From Demequina aestuarii (GTDB lineage: Bacteria; Actinomycetota; Actinomycetes; Actinomycetales; Demequinaceae): 64,000 nucleotides of DNA. Shown one piece after another: positions 24,816-34,589 of the stretch. Position 1 is the stretch's first letter. Every line of letters begins with the position of its first letter. Under the pieces are notes generated by a model. The model made no database searches, was not told the origin of the DNA, and saw nothing but the letters and a program-made list of their open reading frames with translations. Location of the stretch: the NCBI RefSeq assembly GCF_000975095.1, contig NZ_BBRD01000001.1, positions 763,467 to 827,466 on the forward strand, in the 5' to 3' direction. The translations under genes and the position numbers were made by a program.

Positions 24816-24877
24816 TTGCGCGTGGCGTCGCGACTTGAGGTGGAAAGCCCGAGGCCACGCTCGGGCCAGCCGGGTCT

Positions 24878-25708
24878 TCAGGGGGCCTGCCTCGTGAGCC
24901 ACCGCGTGAGTTCCGCAGAGAGTTCTCGGTGAGCATCGAGCTGGACGAGGTGGCCGGCGCCGTCGACCTCGGCGAGCGAGGCATGGCCGATCGCCTGCTT
25001 GAGCCGGTGCGCGCGGTCCACAGGGATCCACGTATCAGCAGTGCCCCACACGATGTGTGTCGGCTCATCGATGGTGCCGTAGCGTCCCTCGATCTCGTCG
25101 GTATAGCTCTCGTCGGCCTGAGCGATCTGCCGGTAGAACGCGCTCTGCCCCTCGGAGTCCAGCCATGGTGCCACGAGCATCGCAAGATCGTCCTCGCTGA
25201 GGCCACGATGACTCGCTCCACGGATGTATGCCTCGAGGGCGCCGCGGTGGATGGCCGCAGGCAATCGGCTGAAGACATCTGCGTGATCCTTCACGAGGGT
25301 GAAGAACGGCGAGCCCCACGGCGATAGCGCCACCACGTCCACAAGGCACAGGGATGCGTACCGTGCTCCGTGAAGAATTCGGCTTCGCAGAGCGACGGCT
25401 CCGCCGAAGTCGTGGGCGACCACATGCGGTCGGTCCAGCCCCCACTGGTCGAGCAGATGCGCGAAGAGTTCGCCCTGAGTGGCGAGGTCGACGTCGTGGT
25501 CTGGATCCTTGGATGAGGCCCCGTAGCCGGGCATGTCCCAGAGGTAGACGGTGTAGCGAGCGCTCAGTTCGTCGGCGATGGGTCGCCAAAGCGCCGAGGA
25601 CCACGGCGTTCCGTGCAGCAGGACAAGCGCAGGGCCGTCCCCGAACCGGTCCCACGCGACGGAGCGGCCGCGCCAGTGGAGTGTGCGAGCGAGCGTGGGG
25701 GAGTCCAT
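24878..25708 (-). CDS. Alpha/beta hydrolase with Asp at the nucleophile position (dehalogenase-like)
   Basis: A 276-residue protein. It has LLHGTPWSSALWRPI (oxyanion loop, about 30), the elbow VVAHDFGGAVALR (about 97) where Asp replaces the usual Ser, an acidic residue in WGTADTWIP (about 215) and a late His in GAGHLVQLD (about 250). An Asp nucleophile is the rule in haloalkane and haloacetate dehalogenases and epoxide hydrolases, so one of these activities is possible. It is followed, in the same orientation upstream, by a VOC-family gene. Confidence 0.82.
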   Translation of the reverse strand: MDSPTLARTLHWRGRSVAWDRFGDGPALVLLHGTPWSSALWRPIADELSARYTVYLWDMPGYGASSKDPDHDVDLATQGELFAHLLDQWGLDRPHVVAHDFGGAVALRSRILHGARYASLCLVDVVALSPWGSPFFTLVKDHADVFSRLPAAIHRGALEAYIRGASHRGLSEDDLAMLVAPWLDSEGQSAFYRQIAQADESYTDEIEGRYGTIDEPTHIVWGTADTWIPVDRAHRLKQAIGHASLAEVDGAGHLVQLDAHRELSAELTRWLTRQAP

Positions 25709-25767
25709 CGTCCAATCCTCTCAGGGACGCGACGCCACGCCGAAAGGCCGGCCCCGCGCCACGCGAT

Positions 25768-26136
25768 TCACGTGCGGTCGTGGAGGGTGAGGTGGTACCC
25801 GTCCGGGTCGGCGAACGTGAAGGTGCGGCCGAACGGGCCGTCGATCGGCGCCGACACGATCGTGTGGCCGTCGGCGACGAGCGCGTCATGGATCGCCTGG
25901 ACATCGGTCGCGTGCATCCACAGCGCCGCGCCGATGCCGGGCTGCGCGACGGAGTCGAGGTCAGTCCCTTCGACGACCTCGCGCAGTGCGAACGCGATGG
26001 GCTGGGTCTCGAACACCACCGCGTGCGGCGGCCCAGACTGCGAGCGCACGAGTCCCAGGTATGTCTCGTAGAACGCCTGCGACGCATCCAGATCGCGCGC
26101 TTGCAGTGAAATGAAGTCGGGTCCGGTGACGGGCAT
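25768..26136 (-). CDS. VOC family (glyoxalase/dioxygenase-like) protein
   Basis: A 122-residue protein starting MPVTGPDFISLQARDLDASQAFYETYLGL, the opening of the vicinal-oxygen-chelate fold. The second beta-alpha-beta-beta-beta unit includes ATDVQAIHDALVADGHTIV and ends with FTFADPDGYHLTLHD, the usual metal-ligand Glu position here being His/Leu-rich. It could be a lyase, a dioxygenase-like enzyme or a drug-binding resistance protein. It is divergent from a marR gene, with duplicated operators between them, so it is the likely MarR target. Confidence 0.88.
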   Translation of the reverse strand: MPVTGPDFISLQARDLDASQAFYETYLGLVRSQSGPPHAVVFETQPIAFALREVVEGTDLDSVAQPGIGAALWMHATDVQAIHDALVADGHTIVSAPIDGPFGRTFTFADPDGYHLTLHDRT

Positions 26137-26155
26137 GAGCAGCTCCTTCTCGGTG

Positions 26156-26199
26156 TGTCAGTTTTCTGACATGACGCAATCTATGTCAGAATCCTGACA
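26156..26199. promoter_or_regulatory. Two MarR operators in the VOC/marR divergent promoter
   Basis: Two perfect inverted repeats of the form TGTCAG-N4-CTGACA lie at 26156-26171 and 26184-26199, with centres 28 bp apart. The second ends on the first base of the marR start codon, so MarR binding there would block its own expression. The sites occupy almost the whole space between the divergent start codons. Confidence 0.82.
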
Positions 26200-26645
26200 T
26201 GAGTCAAGACGCTGACGGCATCGACCTCGACACCTCCGTGGGCTACCTCCTCAAGGAGGCTTCAAGCGCCCTTCGCCTCTCCATGGAGGAGGTGCTGAAG
26301 CCGCTCGGCATGACCGTGACGCACTACGCGTGCCTGGAACTCCTGGCGCAGCGGCCGGGCCTGTCCAACTCCGAGCTCGCGCGGCGCGCATTCGTGACGC
26401 GCCAGTCGATGAATGTGCTTCTGCAGGCATTGGAGCGACAGGGGCAGGTGAGCAGGCCGGCCGAGGCGTCGGTGGGAAGGGTGCTCCCGGCGCGACTCAC
26501 GCCCCACGGGCGCCGCAGCCTTGACAGGGCCACCGCCGCAGTGCGCGGTGTCGAGCGCAGGATGCTGGCCGATCTCACCGACGCGGATCAGTCGGCGGCG
26601 CTCCGCGTGCTCCGCACCATGGTCGCGTCCCTTCGTCAGGGGTAG
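26199..26645 (+). CDS. MarR-family transcriptional regulator
   Basis: A 148-residue protein. The winged helix is clear: LGMTVTHYACLELLAQRPGL, then SNSELARRAFVTRQSMNVLL (recognition helix, about 65-85) and the wing RPAEASVGRVLPARLTPHGR. It probably represses the divergent VOC gene and itself through the TGTCAG-N4-CTGACA pair that abuts its start codon. The inducing ligand is unknown. Confidence 0.92.
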   Translation: MSQDADGIDLDTSVGYLLKEASSALRLSMEEVLKPLGMTVTHYACLELLAQRPGLSNSELARRAFVTRQSMNVLLQALERQGQVSRPAEASVGRVLPARLTPHGRRSLDRATAAVRGVERRMLADLTDADQSAALRVLRTMVASLRQG

Positions 26646-26861
26646 CCGGCGAAGGGCCCCCGGACGGCGGGGACGCCGGCACGGGTGCGCTGGGCATCCT
26701 GTGAGGGGTCAGCGGGCACGCGCCGCGGCTCGGAACTGTGCCGCTCACCGGAGGCCTACCAGGTGATTTCCTGCGACGTTCGGGTTCCTTCCGGCGTCAC
26801 ACGCCCCGTCACATGCGCGCGATGAACGATGGCGGTGTCACCACAGGAAAGGGGCATCATC

Positions 26862-27134
26862 ATGGAACTCAAGGCAATTCTCGACCGGATCGCTGACATC
26901 ATTCTGGAGCGTGGAACGGGTGCCGTGCGCAATGAACTCGACGTGCTCGCCCGCAGCGCCGAGGCCGACCACCCCGGCGCCGCGGCGGCATTGACCGACT
27001 GGCACGGTGCGGAGATCGCGCGCGAGCGAGCGTTCGCGATCCTCCGCAGGGAGGCCGCGTACGCCGACGCGGTCCATCGGCACGAACTGGCGTCGAGCCT
27101 GCTTGCGCTCCACGGAGTAGCGTTGGCGGTATGA
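26862..27134 (+). CDS. Small helical hypothetical protein
   Basis: A 90-residue protein from ATG 26862, which follows GGAAAGGGG; an in-frame ATG at 26829 lacks such a site. The sequence (MELKAILDRIADIILERGTG) is predicted to be almost wholly alpha-helical with no membrane segment or Cys. I do not recognise it. It ends 33 nt before the BTAD regulator gene and may be in its operon. Confidence 0.65.
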   Translation: MELKAILDRIADIILERGTGAVRNELDVLARSAEADHPGAAAALTDWHGAEIARERAFAILRREAAYADAVHRHELASSLLALHGVALAV

Positions 27135-27167
27135 GCCCGTCTCACGGGTGAGGGGAGGCCCGGCCCC

Positions 27168-28931
27168 ATGTTGACAGTCCGACTGCTGGGGCGCCCGCGG
27201 CTCGAACGCGAAGGCGTGCCGATACCGGGCCCCCGCGGTCACAAGTCGTGGGCCCTGCTCGCGCGACTGGTGAGGTCGCCGCAACCCGTCACGCGCCAGA
27301 GCCTCGTCGACGAGCTGTTCTCGCAGGCCGACGACCCCATGGGCGCGCTGCGCTGGAGCCTCGCCGAGCTGCGCCGGCGGCTCGGCACGCCGGATGCCTT
27401 CCACGGCAACCCGCTCACGGGCGACCTGGGTCCAGGCATCGAAGTGGACGTCACGGTGGCCTCGCACGGCCGCTTCACGGGGCTCCCGCCCGAGGGGCGG
27501 CTGCTGGAGGGCGTCGACGTGCGCGACAGCGCGTCGTTCGAGACGTGGCTGCTGGTCGAGCGCGAGCGGGTGGACGCCGAGGTGTGCGGCGGCATCCGGG
27601 AGGCCATCATTCGCGCCATGTCCGGAGGGGACGCCGAGCGCGCAATCGACCTGGCGCGGGTGCTCGTGGCGCGCGATCCCCTGTCCGAGGGTCCGCACGT
27701 GCTGTTGATCTCGGCTCTCTCGGCGGCCGGGCGCCACGACGCCGCGTCCCAGCAGGCCGAATCCGCGACCGCGATGCTGCGCCGTGAACTGGGCATCGCT
27801 CCCAGCAGCGCGCTGCGCGACGCGGCCACGCCACCGCCCCAGCCCTTGCCGGCCGGAGTGTCGCCGCGCGCGACGTCCGCGGCTCTGCGCGCGTCGGGAC
27901 TCGCAGCGCTCTCCGCAGGCGTGCCTGCCAGCGGCATCGACCGCCTGCGCAGCGCTGCGGCGGCAGCGGCCGAGGCGGACGATGCGACCCTGCTGGCCGA
28001 GTGCCTGCTCGAGCTCGGCACGGCGCTGGTCCACGCGGTCCACCGCCACGACGACGAGGGTGCGGTGGTGCTCGGCAGCGCGGTCGCGGTCGCGATGGAT
28101 GCCGGGCACGATGCGGTCGCGTCGCGTGCGCTGGCCGAGCTCGGTTACGTGGACGTGCTGTCCGGTCGCCGCGTGACCGCTGGCCTCCACCTGGAGTGGG
28201 CGCGGGAGATCGCGGGGGACGACCGTGGGCTGCTGGCCACGGTCGCGTCGATCGAGGCGACGGACCTGCATGACCGCGGGAGGCTGGCCGAGGCCGCGGA
28301 GCGGTTCGGCGCCGCGATCGACCACGCGCGGGCGGCCGGCAAGGTGCGGCGAGAGGCGTGGTCCCTGGGAGTGGGCGGGCGCACGCTCTACGGGCTGGGC
28401 GACTATGCGGGCGCGCAGCGGTGGCTGGATCAATCATTGGCGATCATCGACGCCGAGCACTGGAACGCGTTCCGGCCGTGCGTGGAGTCGTGGCGCGCGC
28501 ACGTGAACCTCGCGCTGGGCCGCGACCCCCGCGGGGTGAGGGAGGAGCTCGAGTCCACCTTCGCGACGGCCTGCGAACTCAGCGATGCGTGCTGGCAGGG
28601 ACTCGCGGCCAAGGCGATGGCGCTCGCGTGCCACGCGGAGCTCGACCGCGCCGGCGCTCAGTGGTGGCTCGCGACTGCGGCACGCGCCTGTGCCCGGGAG
28701 ACCGACGCCCACGTCTGGGTCCGCGCCGACGTGGCGCTCGCGGCCGCACGGATGGCGATGGACTGGGGCGATCTCACGATGGCGCGAGAGCAGGCCGAGA
28801 CGCTCCAAGCGGTGGCGGTGCGCTACGGCATGGACGGCATGCTCGACGCGGCGACGGCGCTGCTGGACGAGATCGCCCCGGATCGTGCGCCCGCGTTCAG
28901 CGGTGCTGGTGCTGGTGCAGCCCGGCGATGA
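27168..28931 (+). CDS. BTAD-domain (SARP-like) regulator with TPR-rich C-terminus
   Basis: A 587-residue protein. The N-terminal OmpR-like winged helix reads [25 protein letters not shown] (residues 3-27) and [28 protein letters not shown]. The bacterial transcriptional activation domain follows ([39 protein letters not shown], about 160-225). The rest is helical TPR-type repeats without the P-loop ATPase of larger SARPs. The target is unknown. The last 35 nt overlap the convergent tetR gene. Confidence 0.83.
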   Translation: MLTVRLLGRPRLEREGVPIPGPRGHKSWALLARLVRSPQPVTRQSLVDELFSQADDPMGALRWSLAELRRRLGTPDAFHGNPLTGDLGPGIEVDVTVASHGRFTGLPPEGRLLEGVDVRDSASFETWLLVERERVDAEVCGGIREAIIRAMSGGDAERAIDLARVLVARDPLSEGPHVLLISALSAAGRHDAASQQAESATAMLRRELGIAPSSALRDAATPPPQPLPAGVSPRATSAALRASGLAALSAGVPASGIDRLRSAAAAAAEADDATLLAECLLELGTALVHAVHRHDDEGAVVLGSAVAVAMDAGHDAVASRALAELGYVDVLSGRRVTAGLHLEWAREIAGDDRGLLATVASIEATDLHDRGRLAEAAERFGAAIDHARAAGKVRREAWSLGVGGRTLYGLGDYAGAQRWLDQSLAIIDAEHWNAFRPCVESWRAHVNLALGRDPRGVREELESTFATACELSDACWQGLAAKAMALACHAELDRAGAQWWLATAARACARETDAHVWVRADVALAAARMAMDWGDLTMAREQAETLQAVAVRYGMDGMLDAATALLDEIAPDRAPAFSGAGAGAARR

Positions 28932-29553
28932 TGCGGTCCACCACGTGGGCGCCGAGGGCCGAGAGCACCTCTGCAGGCTGGCGCTGGAGCGGTCCGCGCG
29001 TGGCGATGTCCGCGAAGCCGTGCACGGCGGACCAGCACGGCCACTCGGCATGCTCGCGCTCGGTGGGGGACAGTGCGCCCGCCTCGACCATGCCGTCCAG
29101 GGCGTCCAGCAGCAGCTGGAACGGCGGCGGCACCTGAGCATCGACAGTGACGCTCGGCTCACCGCTCGAGTTCGGATCGAACGTGAGGAGAGCGAGCGCG
29201 AACCATCCCGGTTCAGCGATCGCGAAGTGGATGTAGCCCAGGCCCACCCCGCGCAGGCGGGCGATCGCCGCATCGGCCGCCGGCTGTGCCGAGTCGACCT
29301 GGGCGAGCAGCGCCGACGTCTGCTCGCGCATGGCCGCCGCGAGGCGATCCTGCGCGACGAGTGCGGCCGCGACCGTGAGCGCCCGGAAGTCGTCGAAGTG
29401 GCGGTAGGCGGCGTTCGGGGCGACACCCACGAGCCGCGTGACGGCGCGCAGCGAGAGATGCTCGACCCCGCCGTCGCGTGCGATCTCCAGCACGGCGTCG
29501 ATGAGCGCGGGGCGCAGATCGCCGTGGTGGTATGTCTCCTCTGTCGTCGCCAT
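28897..29553 (-). CDS. TetR-family regulator of the adjacent ABC exporter
   Basis: A 218-residue protein from ATG 29553 ([20 protein letters not shown]), with an AAGG site upstream. The HTH is [24 protein letters not shown]. The C-terminal domain has [16 protein letters not shown], matching the TetR_C WHG subgroup. It is divergent from the drug-type ABC transporter genes about 117 nt away and is the likely repressor; the spacer contains an imperfect TGTGGACACTGTGAACA repeat. Its 3' end overlaps the BTAD gene antiparallel. Confidence 0.88.
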   Translation of the reverse strand: MATTEETYHHGDLRPALIDAVLEIARDGGVEHLSLRAVTRLVGVAPNAAYRHFDDFRALTVAAALVAQDRLAAAMREQTSALLAQVDSAQPAADAAIARLRGVGLGYIHFAIAEPGWFALALLTFDPNSSGEPSVTVDAQVPPPFQLLLDALDGMVEAGALSPTEREHAEWPCWSAVHGFADIATRGPLQRQPAEVLSALGAHVVDRIIAGLHQHQHR

Positions 29554-29670
29554 CTGTTGCACCTTAGGGGATCGGTGTGTAGCGTGTTGCTGGTCCGATG
29601 TGGACACTGTGAACATAGTACCGGCTCGGCCGCTGTCTGCTCGAGCCGGACCCACCCCGGGGGATTCCTG

Positions 29671-30642
29671 ATGACTGACCTTGCCATCGAGACCGCTGGT
29701 CTCACCAAGACGTACGGCGACCTGCGCGCGGTCGACGGCATCGACCTCGCCATCTCACGCGGGGGAGTGCACGGCTTCCTGGGGCCGAACGGTGCCGGCA
29801 AGACCACCGCGATCCGCATGCTCGCCACCCTGATCCGCCCCGATGCCGGCCACGCCCGCGTGCTCGGGCACGACATCGTCCACGACGCGGATGAGGTGCG
29901 CAGCCTGGTGGGCCTCACCGGCCAGTTCGCCTCGGTGGACGAGGACCTCTCGGGCATGGAGAACCTGCGCCTCATCGCACGCCTGTACGGGTATCGGGGC
30001 ACCGCCGCCGTGCGCCGCGCCAACGAACTGCTCGAGGCGTTCAGCCTGGCCGATGCGGCAGGCAAGCAGGTGAAGAACTACAGCGGGGGCATGCGTCGCC
30101 GCATCGACATCGCGGCCTCGATCATCGTCAGCCCCGAGCTCCTGTTCCTCGACGAGCCCACCACCGGCCTGGACCCGCGCGCCCGCAACGAGGTGTGGGA
30201 CATCATCCGCGCGCTCGTCGACTACGGCACCACCGTGATGCTCACCACTCAGTACCTCGACGAGGCCGATCAGCTGGCGGACCGCATCAGCGTGATCGAC
30301 ACCGGCAGGATCATCGCCGAGGGAAGCGCCACCGAGCTCAAGGCGTCCGTGGGCGCCGGGTCGCTGCACGTGCGCGTGATGCACCGGGACGACCGCGACG
30401 CAGCTCATGAGGTGCTGGTCCGCGAGCTGGGCGTCGAGGTGAACCGCGAGCCCGACCCTCAGGCGCTCAGCGCGTCCGTCGAGGACCGCGCCCGCGCCAC
30501 CCGGGCGCTGGGTGCGCTCGAGGGGGCGGGCATCGACGTCGCCCAGTTCTCCCTGGGTCAGCCGAGCCTCGACGAGGTGTTCCTCGCCCTGACCGGCCAT
30601 CCCGCAGAAGATACGGACCCGCACGAGGAGGAGGCGGCATGA
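29671..30642 (+). CDS. ABC transporter ATP-binding protein, DrrA-type drug exporter
   Basis: A 323-residue ATPase. It has Walker [10 protein letters not shown] (about 35), signature [16 protein letters not shown] (about 137), Walker [17 protein letters not shown] (about 158) and the H-loop region replaced by [14 protein letters not shown], as in daunorubicin-resistance (DrrA) proteins. A C-terminal DUF4162-like domain follows. It works with the downstream ABC-2 permease to export a hydrophobic compound, and the divergent tetR probably senses that compound. Confidence 0.93.
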   Translation: MTDLAIETAGLTKTYGDLRAVDGIDLAISRGGVHGFLGPNGAGKTTAIRMLATLIRPDAGHARVLGHDIVHDADEVRSLVGLTGQFASVDEDLSGMENLRLIARLYGYRGTAAVRRANELLEAFSLADAAGKQVKNYSGGMRRRIDIAASIIVSPELLFLDEPTTGLDPRARNEVWDIIRALVDYGTTVMLTTQYLDEADQLADRISVIDTGRIIAEGSATELKASVGAGSLHVRVMHRDDRDAAHEVLVRELGVEVNREPDPQALSASVEDRARATRALGALEGAGIDVAQFSLGQPSLDEVFLALTGHPAEDTDPHEEEAA

Positions 30643-31493
30643 GTGCCACCGAGGCCCCCGCATCGGCCACCACGACCACGGGCCAGCAGCCCCACGCGAT
30701 CGCCGCCGCGCTTGCCAGGGGAGAGCGGCCAGCGCGGCCGAGCGCCCTGTCGACGTCCATGACCTTCGGCTGGCGCGCGCTGCTCAAGATCAAGCACGTG
30801 CCGGAGCAGCTGTTCGACGTCACCATCTTTCCCGTGATGATGACGCTGATCTTCACGTACCTGTTCGGCGGCGCGATCGCCGGCTCGACGCAGGACTACA
30901 TCGCGTACCTCGCTCCCGGGATCCTGGTGCAGTCGGTGCTGTTCATCACCATGTACACGGGGGCGACGTTGCGCGAGGACATCGACAGGGGAGTGTTCGA
31001 CCGGTTCCGCTCGCTGCCGATCTGGCGACCGTCCGCCCTGGTGGGCATGCTGCTGGGAGATGCGGCCCGCTACACGCTTGCGGCGCTGGTCACCGGGGTG
31101 GTGTGCCTGGTCATCGGGTGGCGCCCCGAGGGTGGGCTCATGGGGGTGGTGCTCGGAGTGCTGCTGCTCCTGGTGTTCGCGTTCGGCCTCACGTGGGTCT
31201 GGACGTTCCTCGCGCTGATCATGCGATCGCAGCGTGCCGTCATGGGCACCGCGATGATGATCCTCATGCCGCTGGTGTTCGGCTCCAACATCTTCGCTGA
31301 CCCGACCACCATGCCCGGCTGGCTGCAGGGCTGGATCAGCGTCAACCCGGTCGCCCACGTGGTGGACGCGGTGCGTGCACTGATGAACGACACGCCCGTG
31401 GGCGGTTCCATGGTGTGGGTCGTGGGCTGGTCCGCGGCGCTCGTGGCCGTGTTCGGGTCGCTCACCATGTGGAAGTACAGGGATCCGCGATGA
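30639..31493 (+). CDS. ABC-2 type permease, DrrB-like
   Basis: A 284-residue membrane protein that starts in an ATGA overlap with the ATPase gene. The cytoplasmic N-terminus has low-complexity Thr/Ala residues. Six hydrophobic helices follow, with [20 protein letters not shown], the [18 protein letters not shown] loop (EAA-like motif that contacts the ATPase) and [20 protein letters not shown] near the end, all typical of DrrB proteins. It forms the transport channel of the exporter. Confidence 0.92.
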   Translation: MSATEAPASATTTTGQQPHAIAAALARGERPARPSALSTSMTFGWRALLKIKHVPEQLFDVTIFPVMMTLIFTYLFGGAIAGSTQDYIAYLAPGILVQSVLFITMYTGATLREDIDRGVFDRFRSLPIWRPSALVGMLLGDAARYTLAALVTGVVCLVIGWRPEGGLMGVVLGVLLLLVFAFGLTWVWTFLALIMRSQRAVMGTAMMILMPLVFGSNIFADPTTMPGWLQGWISVNPVAHVVDAVRALMNDTPVGGSMVWVVGWSAALVAVFGSLTMWKYRDPR

Positions 31494-31516
31494 GCACGGT
31501 CCCGCGCTAGGGCTCA

Positions 31517-31553
31517 GGCGGGGTGCTCGACATCGTGTCGAGAGCACCCCGCC
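31517..31553. terminator. Terminator hairpin after the ABC exporter
   Basis: GGCGGGGTGCTC (31517-31528) pairs perfectly with GAGCACCCCGCC (31542-31553), and the loop can fold further (CGAC/GTCG). It starts 23 nt after the permease stop. No T-run is present. Confidence 0.6.
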
Positions 31554-31573
31554 GAGTGCGGGAAAATGGGCCA

Positions 31574-32011
31574 GTGACACCCAGCACTGACCTCGAATCC
31601 CGCACCTACTTCTCCACCCTCGATGGCGCCCTCGCGGACTTCGAACTGCCCCTCGGGGCCGTCGACAAGGCCCGCGCAGCCGTGCGCGCGCTCGACTTCG
31701 AGCACGTATTCATCCCGGACTCTCGCGACCACGTCGCGCTCGAGCGCGCAGGCCAGACCACCCCCATCGCGTACATCACCCGCACCTTCGTCGCGATCCA
31801 CCCGCCGGACGGCGTGCGCGACTGGGTCCAGATCGCAGAACCGGAGAGCGTCCCGCCGGCACCGGCCGATGCGGGGTCGCGTTCGGGCATCCGGCGCGCC
31901 TCGCCGCGGCGCAGGCCTGCAGCGGAGCCTGCGCGCGCACAGGCCGTCGCGACCTGCCCGTCCTGCTACACGAATCTGCCGTCGACGGGCGTGTGCGACT
32001 GGTGCGGCTGA
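31574..32011 (+). CDS. Hypothetical protein with C-terminal zinc ribbon
   Basis: A 145-residue protein from GTG 31574. The first ~90 residues (TYFSTLDGALADFELPLGAV and AYITRTFVAIHPPDGVRDW) look globular and unknown. A Pro/Arg-rich linker leads to a C-terminal zinc ribbon CPSCYTNLPSTGVCDWCG, with CxxC pairs. It might bind nucleic acid or a protein partner. An upstream ATG at 31523 lies within the preceding hairpin and is unlikely. Confidence 0.62.
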   Translation: MTPSTDLESRTYFSTLDGALADFELPLGAVDKARAAVRALDFEHVFIPDSRDHVALERAGQTTPIAYITRTFVAIHPPDGVRDWVQIAEPESVPPAPADAGSRSGIRRASPRRRPAAEPARAQAVATCPSCYTNLPSTGVCDWCG

Positions 32012-32015
32012 GCCT

Positions 32016-32399
32016 CTAGCCCACCACTGCGATCGCGTCGATTTCGACCAATGCCTCTGGTCGTCCGAAGCCGGCGACGACCACCACGGTCACGGGCACC
32101 GCGTGCGGTCCCCACACCTCCTGGGAGGCCGCGAACGCCTCCTGCACATCGGTCTCCGCGTGGAGATAGATGGTCAGCTTGACCACGTCCTCCTGCGACG
32201 CGCCGGCCTCGGCGAGCACGGTGAGCACGTTGCGCAGCGCCGTCTCGGTCTGGGTGACGAGGTCGCCGGTGATCACGTTGTCCGCATCGACGCCGTTCTG
32301 CCCGCCCACGTAGACCGTGCGGGAACCCGTGGCGACCGCGCCCTGCGAGAACGCGGGGGAGCGATGCATCGACTCGGGATTGAGGTGCGTGACTGCCAT
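32016..32399 (-). CDS. RidA family (YjgF/YER057c/UK114) protein
   Basis: A 127-residue protein preceded by GGGAGG. It has AFSQGAVATGSRTVYVGGQNG and the trimer-site stretch VVKLTIYLHAE, but the conserved RidA Arg in the PVRxxVxVxxL strand is replaced (HAVPVTVVVVAGFGRPEALVEID). It therefore belongs to a RidA-like subgroup that may not be a true enamine/imine deaminase. It is divergent from ilvE. RidA protects PLP enzymes such as IlvE from 2-aminoacrylate, so the pairing makes sense. Confidence 0.85.
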   Translation of the reverse strand: MAVTHLNPESMHRSPAFSQGAVATGSRTVYVGGQNGVDADNVITGDLVTQTETALRNVLTVLAEAGASQEDVVKLTIYLHAETDVQEAFAASQEVWGPHAVPVTVVVVAGFGRPEALVEIDAIAVVG

Positions 32400-32516
32400 G
32401 ACTGCCTCCCGTCCGCGGACGCGGTCGGCCCGCTTCCTTGACGGTAGCGCGGGAGAGGGCAGGATGCGCGGCGAGGCGGGCGCGTCGCGTTCCCCCAGCG
32501 CGGTTAAGGTGACGGC

Positions 32517-33623
32517 ATGAGCGACTCGACGGCTGGCACCACACCCACTTTCGCCGTGACGCAGAACCCCGCGCCCGCATCGGCCGAGGAGCGCGCCCGC
32601 CGTATGGACTCGCAGCCCTTCGGCACGGTGTTCACCGATCACCTCGCCAAAGCCACCTGGACGGCGGAGCAGGGGTGGCACGATCACCGCATCGAGCCGT
32701 TCGGCGACCTCGTGCTGCATCCCGGGGCGACCGTGCTCCACTACGGCCAGCAGGTGTTCGAGGGGCTCAAGGCGTATCGGTGGGCCGACGGCTCGATCCG
32801 CCTGTTCCGGCCAGAAGCCAACGCCGCTCGGCTCGCGACCTCCGCGCTCCGCATGGCCCTGGCCCCGCTGCCCGAGGCGGACTTCATGGCGTCCGTCGAG
32901 GCTCTCCTCACCGTGGACGAGCAGTGGGTGCCGTCCGCTGAGGAGACCAGCCTCTACCTGCGCCCCATGCTGATCGGCACCGAGCCCTGCCTGGGCGTGC
33001 GGCCGTCGCAGACCGTGGAGTACGTGCTGCTGGCGTCTCCGGTGGGCGCATACTTCCCGAATGGCGTGAAGCCCGTGTCGATCTGGGTGGCGCAGGGGTA
33101 TCACCGTGCGGGCAACGGCGGCACCGGCCAGGCCAAGACCGCCGGCAACTACGCAGCGTCGCTGCTTCCGCAGCAGCAGGCCACGGACCACGGCTGTGAC
33201 CAGGTGCTGTTCCTGGACGCCGCGCGCGACACGTACGTCGAGGAGCTGGGCGGCATGAACGTGTTCGCCGTGCGCCGCGACGGCACCATCTGGACGCCCC
33301 GCGTGACCGGCACCATCCTCGAGGGCGTGACCCGCTCGTCGGTGATCGAGCTGCTGCGCTCCGAGGGTCGCGACGTCATGGAGCGGGACATCTCCATCAC
33401 GGAGCTGCGGGACGGCATCGCCGATGGTTCGATCCAGGAGGCGTTCGCGTGCGGCACCGCCGCCGTGGTGACGCCCATCGCGCGGCTGGTGTCGCCCGAC
33501 CACGACGTGGTCGTGGGCGACGGTGGTCCCGGCACCGTGACGATGGCGCTGCGGAAGCGGCTCACCGACATCCAGTACGGGCGCGCCGACGACGTGATGG
33601 GCTGGATGCGCCGCGTCGCCTAG
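32517..33623 (+). CDS. ilvE: Branched-chain amino acid aminotransferase
   Basis: A 368-residue class IV PLP aminotransferase that makes Leu, Ile and Val from their keto acids. Visible are TVLHYGQQVFEGLKAYRW (about 70), the PLP-Lys region GGTGQAKTAGNYAASLLPQQ (about 201-220), LGGMNVFAV (about 243) and the tail FACGTAAVVTPIARL (about 312), all typical of the eukaryote-like BCAT subgroup found in actinobacteria. AAGG precedes the start. A citramalate synthase gene for isoleucine lies elsewhere in the window. Confidence 0.95.
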   Translation: MSDSTAGTTPTFAVTQNPAPASAEERARRMDSQPFGTVFTDHLAKATWTAEQGWHDHRIEPFGDLVLHPGATVLHYGQQVFEGLKAYRWADGSIRLFRPEANAARLATSALRMALAPLPEADFMASVEALLTVDEQWVPSAEETSLYLRPMLIGTEPCLGVRPSQTVEYVLLASPVGAYFPNGVKPVSIWVAQGYHRAGNGGTGQAKTAGNYAASLLPQQQATDHGCDQVLFLDAARDTYVEELGGMNVFAVRRDGTIWTPRVTGTILEGVTRSSVIELLRSEGRDVMERDISITELRDGIADGSIQEAFACGTAAVVTPIARLVSPDHDVVVGDGGPGTVTMALRKRLTDIQYGRADDVMGWMRRVA

Positions 33624-33717
33624 ACGCGTGTCTGCGTCGCCGACTGGCGGTGCATGGCGTGTTCGTCGCGAGGAGCCCGGCACCGCGGGTTGTCGACGGT
33701 GTGGGTAGGGTACGCGT

Positions 33718-34287
33718 GTGAGTTCCGAGCCCTTCGCCCTGGTGATGACGGGTGCGCCCGCCTCAGGAAAGTCGACCACCGCCGCTGAACTCGCGCGACG
33801 CATGGGTGCAGCGCTGCTGGATCAGGACTCGATGACCAACCCCTTGGTCGACGTGGTCGCGGGAGTGGTGGGGACGTCGGACTACGCCGACCCCCGGCTC
33901 GCCGCGCTGACCCGCGAGGCCCGCTACGAGTGCCTGCTTCGTGTCGCCTCGGACTGCCTGCGTTCGGGCGTGCCCGTGATCATGATCGCGCCGTTCACCG
34001 CCGAGCGCCAGGATCCTGACGCGTGGGATCGGCTCGCAAGCCAGCTCGCGGATACGGGCGGCCGTGTTCGGCTGGTGTGGATCCGCATCTCGCCTGGGCT
34101 CCTGATTGACCGCCTTGTTGCGCGAGCCGCCCCGCGTGATCAGGGCAAGATCGACGACCTTCCCGGTTACATCGCGTCTCTCGATCTGGACCCGCCTCGC
34201 GCGCCGCACATCGAGGTGGACGGCGCCTTGACGGCGAGCGAACAAGCGACGCGAATCCTCGAGTCGCTTTCCGACTTCGCTGCGTAG
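33718..34287 (+). CDS. P-loop kinase-like AAA protein
   Basis: A 189-residue protein from GTG 33718. Walker A is MTGAPASGKSTTAAELARRMG (first 20 shown in part; about residue 10), followed by LLDQDSMTNPL. The fold and length match small-molecule kinases of the AAA_33/shikimate-gluconate kinase-like set; a lid-type Arg region LVARAAPRDQGKIDD is present. The substrate is unknown. It precedes the sugar cluster by 300 nt but faces the same way, so it might phosphorylate a sugar or a nucleoside. Confidence 0.72.
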   Translation: MSSEPFALVMTGAPASGKSTTAAELARRMGAALLDQDSMTNPLVDVVAGVVGTSDYADPRLAALTREARYECLLRVASDCLRSGVPVIMIAPFTAERQDPDAWDRLASQLADTGGRVRLVWIRISPGLLIDRLVARAAPRDQGKIDDLPGYIASLDLDPPRAPHIEVDGALTASEQATRILESLSDFAA

Positions 34288-34409
34288 TCCCCACCCGCCC
34301 CGCTGACGTCGGGGCCCGTGGCATCGGGGTCTCGCGGCAGGTGGGTCGAAGCCTCGGGCGTCCACCTCTCGCTACGCCTCCGCTCAATGTCACAGTCGTG
34401 CAACAAAGA

Positions 34410-34460
34410 TGACACCGATGTCATCGCGGGCTTGACATCGGTGTCACGACGGCCCAGGAT
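34410..34460 (+). promoter_or_regulatory. Promoter with paired LacI operators for the sugar transport operon
   Basis: TGACACCGATGTCA (34410-34423) and TGACATCGGTGTCA (34433-34446) are exact reverse complements of each other, spaced 23 bp. The second contains the -35 box TTGACA (34432-34437), and a weak -10 (CAGGAT, 34455-34460) follows after 17 nt. Binding would exclude RNA polymerase. The same motif occurs at 42939-42952. The rest of the 302-nt stretch 34288-34589 holds no gene that I can see. Confidence 0.75.
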
Positions 34461-34589
34461 GGGACTCGCGTCACCATGACAACGATGACATGCCTCAACG
34501 AGGAGGGCTCCACGAATGCTTGCCCCGAACATTCGGCTCGACGGACCGGCCACCGCGGCCGCGGTCGTGTACGCCAGTGGAGCGGCATC

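Noticed and set aside
26838..28433. 531-codon minus-strand frame opposite the BTAD regulator
   Set aside because: Antisense composition, no domain, no ribosome-binding site.
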